Source: Adiantum capillus-veneris (Eukaryota; Streptophyta; Polypodiopsida; Polypodiales; Pteridaceae). Taken from it: a DNA stretch of 64,000 nt. The position numbers were made by a program, and so were the translations under genes. How positions within the stretch are numbered: the first letter of the stretch is position 1; each line of letters starts with the position of its first letter. The notes under the pieces were generated by a model. That model was not told the DNA's origin and searched no databases. It was given only the letters and a program-made list of their open reading frames with translations. Positions 1 through 9,779 of the stretch are shown one piece after another. Location of the stretch: NCBI GenBank assembly GCA_014529385.2, contig CM043954.1, forward strand, positions 6,263,806 to 6,327,805, given 5' to 3'.

Positions 1-930
1 ATAAACCAAATGGCATGATCAAACCACATGATGATGGATTTGCATGAATCTTTGGGGTCAAGAAACTTGTAATCACATTTAACATAGGGTGGAAAACATT
101 CCATATGGATTCTGTGTAGAAATCTAGGTTACTTTTGGCAAACTCCATGTTCCCCTTTGTACGAATGTAGAGGCCTATATTGGAAGGGCATTTAGAATGG
201 TCGATGAGGTTGAGGTTGAAGGGGGATTTTATGAGTTCCCCTTTGTCTAGGAGCTGTCCACCTTTCAAAATTTTGAGTCTGCAGTCTTAAACAATAGAGG
301 AAAGAAGATTAGCCAGGTAAATTCAGGTTTCACCAAGAATAGGTGCTAGAAACGCTTTGTTAGGTAGGACCCAAAGCTGATGGTCCACCCCAAAAGATTC
401 AATTTGCCTAACAGGTAGGAAAGGGAAAACCTTGGAAATTTTTGGTGCCATTTCTAAGAGGCTAGAGTCACTGAGGGAGAAAATATTACTCTAAAATTCT
501 TTGACGGCCTCAAGAGCCGCACTATCTTTACAAAAGATACCATCTGTCTGAGGGATAGTTGGAGTAGCCGAGGTACTGATAAAAGAAGGATTGAGGTCAC
601 GTAGTTCAGAAAGTTAGAAAATTCAGCCAGAAGAGGAAAACAGGGCAAGCTCTTTCTGATATTGTACAAAGAGTATAGGTAGCTGGGCTATGTACTGAGA
701 AATCAAATTAACACCATCTTTGGAATCCTTGTCCAAGGTATCCAAAATCTTGACCCAATCATTAAAAGATAACATGTGCAAGATAGACATCTTTTTGTTT
801 GTGGTAAGAGTCAAATCATATATTAATTCAAAAGCATCCAAGATGCCAATACATCTGAGGACAAGAGATGTTTCCATAGAGAGGGGTTCAGAAGATAATT
901 CCAAGCCTTGCAAGAGAGCAAGGGTCTGAA
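1..930 (-). pseudogene. Decayed reading frame of unknown origin, truncated by the window edge
   Basis: Read on the minus strand from about 930 down to 1, a single frame gives roughly 300 codons of protein-like sequence broken by five stop codons and no obvious frameshift. The first open part is 623-913; the stops lie near 623, 614, 491, 300 and 280. Visible segments include LEMAPKISKVFPFLPVR and GLYIRTKGNMEFAKSNL. I see no reverse transcriptase, integrase, transposase or zinc-finger motif and do not recognise the family. A long frame with only point stops points to a decayed gene or transposon ORF rather than chance. Moderate confidence that it once coded, none on function. Confidence 0.4.
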
Positions 931-1922
931 ATATACAAAATTTTTAGTAAGGATATGCCTACTTATGGGTTAGCCATCTATGTTCCATCATCTCTGGCAA
1001 TTGTCTAGCTTGACCTTGTATGCTTTCAGAATTTCTTCTAATGGCTCTAATTTTCTGTGAACGAGCACCAAACCTCCAAAACTAACTTTCTTTTTCCTGG
1101 TTTCATTTGGGTTTAGTTCAGTCTCACATATTTCCTCTAGTACTAGTTTTGCTAGTTGGTGTGATTTCTTTCAAGCTTGGGATAGATCAACCGTAACAAT
1201 CTTAACCTTCTTATGGTACTGTGCACTCACTCCATCTTGTATGGTTTTTCTAATTGATTTTGCACTAATAGATTTATGGGAGTCTCTACCTTCTTGTTGG
1301 CTTGTTGTTTTCTATTTTGCGTGCACTCTCGTAATCGCTTTCAATGGTATCTTTGTCTTTGATTTTGATCCATTTGATAATGATAAAACCTCCACAATGT
1401 TCATCGTCACCTTCTCACCTTTATCTAGGTTCTACAAGAAATCTGGGTACAAGTGTTTAATCCCGCATTCTCCACAATATCCTCCATCACTCTTCTTCCC
1501 ATGATAAGGGTTGACTATAGCCTTCAATTGATTCCCAAGGAAGTCTCTAGCCCAATTCCACACCTAAAACAAGGTCTCAGAGGTCTTTGTTGTTTAGGTT
1601 GTTGTGCGTATGGTATTTGAGGATATGAATTTGGTCTAGATCCACCCTAGTTAGCTATGAACATCAGTATTCCCTGCCTTAAGGTAAACCCTTTGATCTA
1701 ATTTAAATTTCCCTTTATCAACTCTGAAGTTGTAGAGGATGATATAGCACTTTCTTGATCATAGGATTCCATGACCTTTGATGGATAAGGATAATTCTAA
1801 TGATAATGTATGTGATGTTCTTCCTCATGATACATCTATACTAGTACCAAAGCACTATCCTCTAGTTATTGATCTAGATATATATATCTCAATACTGCAT
1901 GTTCTTCTCTTGGTAGTGGTGG
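931..1922. other. Anonymous DNA without a recognisable gene
   Basis: AT-rich non-repetitive sequence. The longest plus-strand frame (1241-1504) has no recognisable motif. The right boundary is where Gypsy-1 LTR sequence begins at 1923. Confidence 0.5.
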
Positions 1923-2742
1923 TGACGGACGCAAAGTAGACCCCGAACCCCGACAGCCTCTAAAACGCAGGGATCCGAATGGCGCGCCTCGAGCCTGCCA
2001 CGGTAAAGCGAACAGGGGGCACCACCTAGCTTTAAACGGCTAGGACGCAAACCACGATGATATAAACACCGCAAACTTACACACACACACACACAAAGAT
2101 ATTTGCAAATGATGAAAACCCTCGGGGGGGTGTGAGGGTGAATTATTTCTGCAATATTTACAAAGTTTCACGCTGTGGTGGTAGAGAGGTAGGGAGAGGA
2201 GGTGATGCAACCTACTTGGTGCGTTCTCTAAGACGACCCCATGATTGTGAAACTTACTACCAAGAGTGTGTATACGTGTGTGCATCGACCATTGGAGTCG
2301 AGAGATGGGTGTGGTTCCCTTCGCATGGTACAATTCCCAAGGAAAACCCAACACAGAAGCCCCCTCCCCGTGATGGTGGTGGTGTCAATCCTTCCCACTA
2401 CACTCTACCAAATGCTTGGCTCCTCATGAATTGCCCCCCACATGAATTGCCCCCGATAGTGACCTCTCAGTGCCAATTTATAAGTGTTGGCTGCTTGGAT
2501 TATGGTAATCCCACTGTGGTTAGGGTAAGCTTAATCGGGGAGACAAAGCAAGTGGTGGGCCCGGTGTGGTTGACCCTTGCTTTGTTTTGGGAGGTTTATT
2601 AAAAGATGGGAATCTCTAGGTGGGCCTTTGTGACCATCACCTAGAGAGAGGATAGTGACAAAAAAATGGGAATTTACAATGGCTCAGGTGAAAACTGAAG
2701 AAAATGATGAAAATAGCCTATCAATTACTGGGATGGCGTCGT
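1923..2742 (-). repeat. Gypsy-1 left (3') LTR
   Basis: Direct repeat of 14461-15562, with scattered substitutions plus three structural differences. There is a shorter (AC)n tract at 2082-2096; a small internal duplication near 2430-2452 (a repeated 'catgaattgccccc' block) is absent from the right copy; and the 263-bp inverted-repeat insertion of the right copy is missing here, so this copy preserves the empty site near 2386. The inner end is uncertain because the right copy is cut by Copia-1. Confidence 0.8.
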
Positions 2743-2971
2743 GGTTGCGTGTTGCCGGCGAATGGTGTGTTGCCGGTGCGTCGGTGTCGAGCGTACTTTT
2801 CGGGGTCGGACGAGGCATGCCTTCGGCGCACTTCCTCTTTTTGTTGTTGGCGGCACGTGCGTTAGATCCTTCATCTTTTTGTGGTTGTCGTAGTTGTGAA
2901 GTCCTTCGTTTTTTCCTGAATTTGTGGTGCGTATACGCGTGTGTGTGTGTACGTATGTGCATGTGGGCGGA

Positions 2972-3040
<69 letters not shown>

Positions 3041-3241
3041 ATGTATGTATATGGGTGTGTGTGCGTGAGTGCATGTGTGTATTTGTATGTGTGCGCGAGC
3101 GTGCGGTGGGAACGGGGCTTATGTACATAATGTATATATGTTTTTTATATATTTTATTTTTAAAAAATTCTTCTCTGTTCGGCGGTCAGCGGCAACTACT
3201 CAAGCTTGGGGTGGGGGGGAGGGGGCGGGGGGGGGTGGTGT
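2743..3241. repeat. (GT)n-(TA)n-(GT)n microsatellite and GC-rich flank
   Basis: After the alignable LTR come GC-rich sequence, then alternating (GT)n from about 2938, (TA)n at 2993-3034 and GT-rich sequence to about 3105. It could be the rest of the Gypsy-1 LTR or its internal 3' region. No gene is visible; the long open frames here are simple-repeat translations. Confidence 0.7.
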
Positions 3242-3353
<112 letters not shown>

Positions 3354-3544
3354 CGCTGCGCCTGTACAGGCCGAGAGGGAGAGAGAGCGGGAGGGCGGGC
3401 TGCTACTGCCAAAAAAGAGCACGAGAGAGGGAGAGGGGTTGGGGCTGTGTGTGTGTGAGTGTGAGGATGAGGATGAGGGTGAGTGTGTGGTGTATGAAGG
3501 CGTGGGCTCCATGGTCATGCGCGCTGCGCCTTCGGGCTTGAAAC

Positions 3545-3547
<3 letters not shown>

Positions 3548-3582
<35 letters not shown>
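3548..3582. repeat. (GA)n tract abutting the LINE-B 3' end
   Basis: About 17 GA units, read as (TC)n on the LINE sense strand, directly follow the LINE-B 3' untranslated region. Confidence 0.95.
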
Positions 3583-3586
<4 letters not shown>

Positions 3587-5051
3587 ATTATCGTCCTCGG
3601 AGGTCAAATATGACCTATGGGACCAAAGTTACATGTGATGTAGTATGTGTATGGCTGATGAGTGACTTTCGATGCTCCAAAATTGTAGTGATGAGAGTCG
3701 CAATGGAGAGCCCACACTTTGGCTGGGGGAGGAAAGTGTGTAGGTCTAAGTTATGGCTGAAAATGTGAGAGAAGAAAGTTCGGATGTGATCAAAAGCTGA
3801 GCACTCTAGTAGTGTGTGGTACTCAGACTCTCGAACTTGCAGTGAGCATAATGTGCACAATCGATTTGACTCTTCTCCATTGCCCCAATGCCCTATCTCG
3901 CATCGAAGGAAATGGGAGCTAAGCCGAATTGCTGCGATAGTGCGTATCGCGGACAAGGGAATAGGCTCAAGCATGTAAGTGTGAGTACGGTTTCCTCTCT
4001 CAGCGAAGAACATGGTTTTGTAGTTGGGGGCAATATAGGTGGTGTAATGTATGAAGCGTGACCCACCGGATTTCTCCCAAGCCGTAATACATTGGCGTTG
4101 TAGAAAAGCTTCATTCACTTGAGAGTCAATTGAAGCATCATGTAGCAAGTGTAATGCATCCCATCTCCCAAACCACTTCTTTATGTCTTGCATCCATCCC
4201 GTGCTCAAGATCTTGCTTTTATGCGTCTTTTGAACTTTTTTGCTTGCTTCCCATGCAATTGTAGGAAGTCGATGTGAGGGGTTTTGACGCATCTTTATCA
4301 TGTACTCCACAACCCTTTCCATGCCCATAACCTCAATTGGAAGAGATCCCGACTCAAGAAGTAGGAGCATATATGGTGTTTGTGTCTTAACTTGGAGAAA
4401 GTTTGTAAGAAAACGCTTTTGGACGTTCTCAAACTCTTTCCAAGTAGACTTTGAGATGCTCCCTTCCCACACTTCAACTCCATAAAGAAGAACCGGTGTC
4501 ACCAATGCATCAAAAAGATACTTCTTGAGAACCCAACACTTGATGTTTCCCGCATTACACATGTTCTCAAATGCATAATATGCTCTCTTTCCCGCTTCCA
4601 AACGACGCACAGCACATTCATGCCACTTGTGATTGGATGGAACCTCAAGGCCAAGGTACTTAAAGCTCTCAACAACTTCAAGTGTCTCGTTGTTGTACAC
4701 AATGCATGGCTTCTCCTTATGGTTGGTTTTCACAAGAATAACCTTTGTTTTGGATTCATTTACAATCAGCCCACTATGCAAGCAATAGTTCTCAAGGACA
4801 ACCATAAGCTTTTGTGAATCTTCTAAAGTGTGTGCTAGAAGCACTACATCATCCGCATACAACAAAAGCATGATTATCGCATTGCAAATAGTGACCTATT
4901 CAATGCCTTCTTCTTGTATAAAGTCAAGTACCATTTGTTCCAATTGATCGATGCATAGACCAAAGAGAGTTGGTGACAATGGACATCCTTGTTTAACCCC
5001 AATAGTGCTTACAAAAATTTCTGAAATTTCTCTTCCCATGCGCAATTGACA

Positions 5052-5055
<4 letters not shown>
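3583..5055 (-). mobile_element. LINE-B: 5'-truncated LINE copy
   Basis: Minus-strand LINE copy lacking ORF1, endonuclease and the N-terminal half of the reverse transcriptase. Its 5' break lies exactly at a (TC)n tract (5056-5082 on the plus strand is GA), and its 3' end runs into another (3548-3582). The 3' untranslated region carries the same hairpin and terminal motif as LINE-A. The two LINEs therefore stand head to tail, each bounded by TC microsatellites. Confidence 0.9.
3615..5052 (-). pseudogene. LINE-B ORF2 C-terminal part (RT motifs B-E, thumb, CCHC finger), one stop
   Basis: Retroposon reverse transcriptase fragment, closely parallel to LINE-A ORF2. From the 5' break it reads RT motif B (VKQGCPLSPTLFGL), the catalytic YADD (LLLYADDVVLLA), the KYLGLEV motif, then a long thumb/connection region and the C-terminal finger (CTLCSLQVRESEYHTLLEC). 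One TAG at 4896-4898 interrupts the frame just before YADD, where LINE-A has a sense codon; the frame continues unshifted on both sides. With no endonuclease, half an RT and a nonsense codon, it cannot make an active protein. The domain assignment is very secure. Confidence 0.9.
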
Positions 5056-5086
<31 letters not shown>

Positions 5087-5101
5087 TAGATAGATAGATA
5101 G
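5056..5101. repeat. (GA)n-(GATA)n boundary between LINE-A and LINE-B
   Basis: Thirteen GA units followed by five GATA units. On the LINE sense strand the order is LINE-A 3' end, (TATC)n, (TC)n, LINE-B. The TATC part touches LINE-A and may be templated or slippage-made tail; the TC part would be the target. Confidence 0.95.
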
Positions 5102-5154
5102 TTCTATTATCGTCCTGGGAGGTCAAATATGACCTATGGGACCAAATGAACATG

Positions 5155-8100
5155 TCACGTGGTGTGAGTGGAGTTCATAAGTGACTCTCGATGCTCAAAA
5201 ATGGCTAAAATGAGCGTCGCAATAGAGAGTCCACATCGTGGTTGGGAGAGGAAGGTATGTAGGGAGAGCTCATGGCTGAATATATGGGGAAAAGAGGACC
5301 TAATGTGGTCAAAAGCTGAGCACTCAAGTAGTGTGTGGTACTCACTCTCTCGCACTTGACGAGGGCATAAGGTGCAAAGTCGATGACACTCCTCGCCAGT
5401 GCCCCAACGTCCTGTCTCGCAGCGTAGAGAATGGGAGCTAAGACGAATAGAGGCAATGGTGCGGATCGCACTCAACGGGATGGGCTCAAGGATGTAGGAA
5501 GGGGTTCGGTTACCTCGTTCCGAGAAGAAGAGAGATTTGTAGTTTGGGGCAACGTGTGTGGTGTAATGGCTGAAGCGAGAACCTCCAGATTTCTCCCAAG
5601 CCATGATACATTGGCGTTGTAAGAAGGCCTCATTAACTTGGGAGTCGATCGACGCATCCTTGACCAAGTGACATGCATCCCATCTTCCAAACCATTTCTT
5701 GATATCAAGCATCCACCCCGAACTTAGTATTTTGCTCTTGCATGTCTTTTGAACCTTTTGACTTGCTTCATATGCGATTCTAGGAAGTCGATGCAAAGGG
5801 CTACGTTGTGTCTTACGCATGTACTCCACAACCCTTTTCATGCCCAAGACCTCAATGGGAAGCGATCCGGACTCAAGAAGTAAGAGCATGTAGGGTGTTT
5901 GTGTCTTGACTTGGAGAAAGTTGGTGAGAAAATGCTTTTGGACATTCTCAAACTCTTTCCAAGTAGACTTCCCGATGCTTCCACCCCACACCTCCACTCC
6001 ATAAAGAAGCACCGGTGTCACCAATGTGTCAAAGAGGTACTTTTTGAGAGCCCAACACTTGATCTCTCCTGCATTGCACATGTTCTCAAATGCATAATAA
6101 GCCCTCTTTCCGGCTTCCAAGCGACGCATTGCACAATCCTTCCATTTATGATTGGATGGAACCTCAAGGCCAAGGTACTTGAAGTGATCTACCACTTCAA
6201 GTTTCTCATTGTTGTATACAATGCATGGATTTTCGTCATTGAGGGTCTTTACAAGCATAACCTTGGTTTTGGATCCATTCACGATCAGCCCGCTATGTAG
6301 GCAAAAGCGTTCCAAGACACTCATAAGCTTTTGTGCATCTTCTAAGGTATGTGCCAAGAGCACTACATCATCGGCATAAAGCAAAAGCATGATCACCGCA
6401 TTTCCAATCTTAACCTCTTCTATGCCTTCTTGCTGCATAAAATCAAGAACCATGTATTCCAATTCATCAATGAGTAGCCCAAAGAGGGTTGGGGAAAGTC
6501 GGCATCCTTGTTTGACACCAATAGTGCTTGCAAAAAATTCTGAAATTCCATCTCCCATACGTAATCGACATATCACTTTTTGGTAGATGCGAAAGACTGC
6601 ATGCATAAATTCTCTCGGCACTTGAAGGCTTTGCATACGTCTCCAAAGATTTCCTCGCAGTACCATGTCAAAAGCTTTCTTGAAATCCACAAAGCAACAA
6701 TACAACTTTTTTCCTTTCAATCGAGACGCTTCCATAAGAACTCGAAGAGTGACAAGGTGATCAATAGTGCTATGATGCTTTCGAAAACCTGCTTGGCCAA
6801 GCGCACGTTTGCCATTCTTTTCAGCCCATTCACTTATCTTCATCTCCATGATACATCCAAATAACTTTGCCATCAAAGAACCAACCATTATAGTGCGATA
6901 GTTGTTCACATTGTTTACATCTCCTCCTTTGTGCAAAGGTTTGATCCAATTTGCACTCCAATCATGAGGCATGCCATACTGAAGTGCAAGGTTAAACATA
7001 TCGCATATCCAATATCGTGTTTTCTTGCTTGTCCATTTAATCATTTCAGCCTTGACACCTTGAAGGTCACCTGCCTTGCGAGTAGCAAGTTTCTCAAGCG
7101 CGCGGCATACATCTTCAATGGTAAAGAAGGGAGACATAAATGGAAGGGAGCTACAACCCTCCATCTTATCAACATTGGGTTGCTCATAGAGGTTCTTACA
7201 ATGCATATACATATCCTCAAGAGTCAAGTCACCAAAGCTCTCAACGCGCTTGCCTTTTAGATTTTGCCAAAACTTGCCACATGCATGTGCTTTCTCTTGT
7301 GCTAAAAGAAGTTGTTTTTCGACTTCCCACCTTCTCCTCTTCTTTTGAACAAGTGCTTTGTATGTGTGTGAACATTCCAAGTAAACTTCCTTGTCTTTGA
7401 TTGCATCCAATCTTAGCAAGTGTTTTCGGGCTTGACTACATTCCATGTCAAACCATTTCTTCTTGGTGCTACCCTTCTTAGACCTTTTGCAAGACATGTG
7501 TTTCGCCGAAAAGCATTCCTTCGCACAAGAGAAAATTACTTCTTTGAAAACTTTCCACTTGCATTCTAATGTTGGGCTCCCTTGATGCTCTATCATGCTT
7601 AACATTTGGTCCACCATATCAGCATATATAAGTGCTCGTTTGAAGTCTAGACGTAGGTACAAATGATTCACATCATGATTGGAGGCTACATGCTCGGGCC
7701 GTTTACCACACTTGAGGTCAATACATAACATCCTATGATCCGATTCCGGATTCCATTCACCAAGTGTAAAGCTTTGTATGCATTCTAGAGTGGCTTCTGA
7801 GAACAACATATAGTCAATCACGCTAGCACCATTGTGCTTTCTACATGTAAAGTCATTGGTGCCTTGCCATAGAGATACACCATTTGCAATGAGCATTCCG
7901 GTACTATTGCACATATGTAGAAGTGACTTTCCATAGTGATCCACTTCTTTTGCATCATTAGAACTTCGATTATACATGTATGAGTCATCCACTCTTCTTG
8001 ATACATGCGGCATGTCGACTTGTTGTGTGTCGTGTTGTAACATATTTGTGCGAGCATTCATGTCTCCAAAAACAATGACTTCACCTTGATCCTTGTAATA

Positions 8101-8535
8101 AGCAATGTCTTCCTCTAGTTCAACAAAGGGCTGATCTCTATCCATATTCAAGCGAGCATAAAAGTTGGAGTCATAGTGAGGAATGTAGCAGCCGGCCACA
8201 AACATGACTTGACCATTTGGTGGGCTGATTTTCAACCATAAGTACCGTTTATACTTATCTTCTTTGACAATGGAAACATCTTTCAAACCCTTTTTGGTCA
8301 TACATGCTATGCCTCCTTGGCCTCTTCGTTGCTTTGCATTTTTGGCCCACATCAAAGAATGTACATCATATTTGTCAAATCCAAGAATTCGTTGCGCATC
8401 ATGCTCCCATGTTTCGACAAGAAGTATCACATCGGAGTCATTGGTAAGCTCATCAATGCCAATTCCCGCATTCCATGGATACCCGTTACAATTCCAAAAG
8501 CTTATTCGCAAGCGTGAGTTGGTCTCATAGATCAT
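5155..8535 (-). CDS. LINE-A ORF2: endonuclease, reverse transcriptase and CCHC finger (1126 aa)
   Basis: Makes the nick and primes reverse transcription of the LINE RNA. The N-terminal 240 residues are an APE-type endonuclease with visible active-site motifs: FWNCNGY (Asn), LLVETW (Glu), VFGDMNAR (Asp/Asn) and SDHRMLC (Asp-His). Reverse transcriptase fills roughly residues 480-760: NYRTIMVGS, QAGFRKHHSTIDHL, motif A FVDFKKAFD, motif B VKQGCRLSPTLFGL, catalytic LLLYADDVVLLA and FKYLGLEV. A C-terminal zinc-finger-like CTLCPRQ...EYHTLLEC follows at about 1070-1095. No RNase H is evident. The length is normal for plant L1-like elements. The ATG at 8535 is in the same frame as ORF1, two codons after its TAG, so translation could arise by reinitiation or readthrough. 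Confidence 0.95.
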   Translation of the reverse strand: MIYETNSRLRISFWNCNGYPWNAGIGIDELTNDSDVILLVETWEHDAQRILGFDKYDVHSLMWAKNAKQRRGQGGIACMTKKGLKDVSIVKEDKYKRYLWLKISPPNGQVMFVAGCYIPHYDSNFYARLNMDRDQPFVELEEDIAYYKDQGEVIVFGDMNARTNMLQHDTQQVDMPHVSRRVDDSYMYNRSSNDAKEVDHYGKSLLHMCNSTGMLIANGVSLWQGTNDFTCRKHNGASVIDYMLFSEATLECIQSFTLGEWNPESDHRMLCIDLKCGKRPEHVASNHDVNHLYLRLDFKRALIYADMVDQMLSMIEHQGSPTLECKWKVFKEVIFSCAKECFSAKHMSCKRSKKGSTKKKWFDMECSQARKHLLRLDAIKDKEVYLECSHTYKALVQKKRRRWEVEKQLLLAQEKAHACGKFWQNLKGKRVESFGDLTLEDMYMHCKNLYEQPNVDKMEGCSSLPFMSPFFTIEDVCRALEKLATRKAGDLQGVKAEMIKWTSKKTRYWICDMFNLALQYGMPHDWSANWIKPLHKGGDVNNVNNYRTIMVGSLMAKLFGCIMEMKISEWAEKNGKRALGQAGFRKHHSTIDHLVTLRVLMEASRLKGKKLYCCFVDFKKAFDMVLRGNLWRRMQSLQVPREFMHAVFRIYQKVICRLRMGDGISEFFASTIGVKQGCRLSPTLFGLLIDELEYMVLDFMQQEGIEEVKIGNAVIMLLLYADDVVLLAHTLEDAQKLMSVLERFCLHSGLIVNGSKTKVMLVKTLNDENPCIVYNNEKLEVVDHFKYLGLEVPSNHKWKDCAMRRLEAGKRAYYAFENMCNAGEIKCWALKKYLFDTLVTPVLLYGVEVWGGSIGKSTWKEFENVQKHFLTNFLQVKTQTPYMLLLLESGSLPIEVLGMKRVVEYMRKTQRSPLHRLPRIAYEASQKVQKTCKSKILSSGWMLDIKKWFGRWDACHLVKDASIDSQVNEAFLQRQCIMAWEKSGGSRFSHYTTHVAPNYKSLFFSERGNRTPSYILEPIPLSAIRTIASIRLSSHSLRCETGRWGTGEECHRLCTLCPRQVRESEYHTLLECSAFDHIRSSFPHIFSHELSLHTFLSQPRCGLSIATLILAIFEHRESLMNSTHTT

Positions 8536-8541
8536 GTGTCC

Positions 8542-9483
8542 CTATTTGTTGGGTGGACTTGCATCCTCCTCAAGTGCCTTTTCTTCTTGAGATGATACCT
8601 TAACCTTCTTGCTTCTTTCCTCGTATGCTTTGCGACGTACATTTTGTTGCATAAGAGTGCGATCCTCATATACATTACAACCCGTTCCTTTGAGGTAGAT
8701 CCAACCATTGTCAAGGATGATCTTTCTCTTTACCTCATCAGCCATGGTACATACAATAGGTCTTTCTCCCGAGCGAGGGACTCCTTGTTTTCCAACTCGA
8801 TGTGCACCATAAGCCATGATTCCTGACATGCCAAAGTGTGTAGCAAAAAACTCTTCAATAGCAACCGCAAGAGATTGGGGTGTTTCCATGCTTTCCTCCT
8901 TGATTCCACGAATGACGATGTTCTTTGAGCGTTTTTGTCGTTCTTGCAATTCTTGAGTGTCCACATTCTCTACATTCTTTGCTTGGACAACGGCTTGCGT
9001 GATAGGAGATGTAGAAACCACATTATCCTTACATATATCAGCCCATGATTTGGATGCATTTCTCATCTCACATACATCATGTCGTATTGTATCTATCGTT
9101 TCCTCTTTCAATACATGATCACTCTCAACTTTGCTCAAGCGCTCTTTCACTACATTCATGTCCACAAGAGAGCGTTTACATTCTTGAACTTCATTCTCAA
9201 GATGCATCAAACGCGTTGTTTGCATTTCAAGAACCTTCTTGAGGTGCTCATTCTCCACAACGAGAACTCTTAAAGTACCATTCTCCATTGCAAGTGCGCG
9301 CAACTCTTCACCTTGCTTGTTGACGGTTTCTTGTAACGAGATCAAGTAAGCCATGATCATTGCTTCCGTTGTTGTAGACGATGTGGTTGGATTAGCATCC
9401 AAATTCCTTGGAGATTTTGCATCATTCTCCATGGCGAGTGTCGCTTTTCCACCCTTGCGAGTTTTGTCTGACATTGCCTTCAA
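8542..9483 (-). CDS. LINE-A ORF1: coiled-coil RNA-binding protein (313 aa)
   Basis: The nucleic-acid-binding chaperone partner of ORF2 in LINE ribonucleoproteins. Residues about 45-130 form a heptad-rich coiled coil (ENGTLRVLVVENEHLKKVLE). Residues about 185-285 resemble the RRM-type ORF1 fold: SKNIVIRGIKEE, then an AHRVGK motif, then RPIVCTMADEVKRKIILDN. The C-terminus is basic and then acidic. The frame is fully open and ends in TAG, followed by GGA CAC ATG in the same frame, which starts ORF2. I see no CCHC knuckle. Assignment rests on position, coiled coil and the RGI/HRVGK pattern seen in LINE ORF1 proteins. Confidence 0.85.
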   Translation of the reverse strand: MKAMSDKTRKGGKATLAMENDAKSPRNLDANPTTSSTTTEAMIMAYLISLQETVNKQGEELRALAMENGTLRVLVVENEHLKKVLEMQTTRLMHLENEVQECKRSLVDMNVVKERLSKVESDHVLKEETIDTIRHDVCEMRNASKSWADICKDNVVSTSPITQAVVQAKNVENVDTQELQERQKRSKNIVIRGIKEESMETPQSLAVAIEEFFATHFGMSGIMAYGAHRVGKQGVPRSGERPIVCTMADEVKRKIILDNGWIYLKGTGCNVYEDRTLMQQNVRRKAYEERSKKVKVSSQEEKALEEDASPPNK

Positions 9484-9563
9484 GTCGGCAACAAAAACGC
9501 AAAGTTTTGACAGTTTTTTCAGTTCTGAGATGCTGTTACAGCAAAGCCTTCCATTACACAGAA

Positions 9564-9710
9564 AAATTCTGTCTTTACATCAATGCGTAGAGGGCTTTGT
9601 GCTCTTCGATTGAGGCTATAGATCACCTAAATCGGAGTTCGGATGAGCAAGTTATGGTCAAAAGAGTGAACTGCTGTCTACTAGGTCAAATTCTGTCTTT
9701 ACATCAATGC

Positions 9711-9716
<6 letters not shown>
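9564..9716 (-). repeat. Tandem repeat in the LINE-A 5' untranslated region
   Basis: A 29-bp block at 9564-9592 recurs at 9688-9716, a period of 124 bp, so the 5' end holds one full and one partial monomer. The outermost partial monomer passes directly into (TC)n. The arrangement resembles monomeric LINE promoters, but promoter activity is inference. Confidence 0.75.

Positions 9717-9764
<48 letters not shown>
9713..9764. repeat. (GA)n tract at the LINE-A 5' end
   Basis: About 25 GA units abutting the start of LINE-A, read as (TC)n on the sense strand, continuous with GA-rich Gypsy-1 sequence to the right. Confidence 0.95.
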
Positions 9765-9768
<4 letters not shown>

Positions 9769-9779
9769 AGGTGGCGCTA

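Larger units (their letters stand above)
5102..9716 (-). mobile_element. LINE-A: full-length, apparently intact LINE
   Basis: About 4.6 kb on the minus strand: a 5' untranslated region with a tandem promoter-like repeat, ORF1 (9483-8542), ORF2 (8535-5155) and a short 3' untranslated region with a perfect 6-bp hairpin. Both ends abut (TC)n on the sense strand: (GA)n at 9713-9764 on the plus strand upstream and (GATA)n(GA)n at 5056-5101 downstream. No stop or frameshift interrupts either ORF, so it is a candidate for a recently active source copy. Confidence 0.92.

Noticed and set aside
2132-2602. 156-codon plus-strand frame in the Gypsy-1 LTR
   Set aside because: It lies in the LTR, is antisense to the element, and is disrupted by the insertion in the other LTR copy; not a conserved gene.
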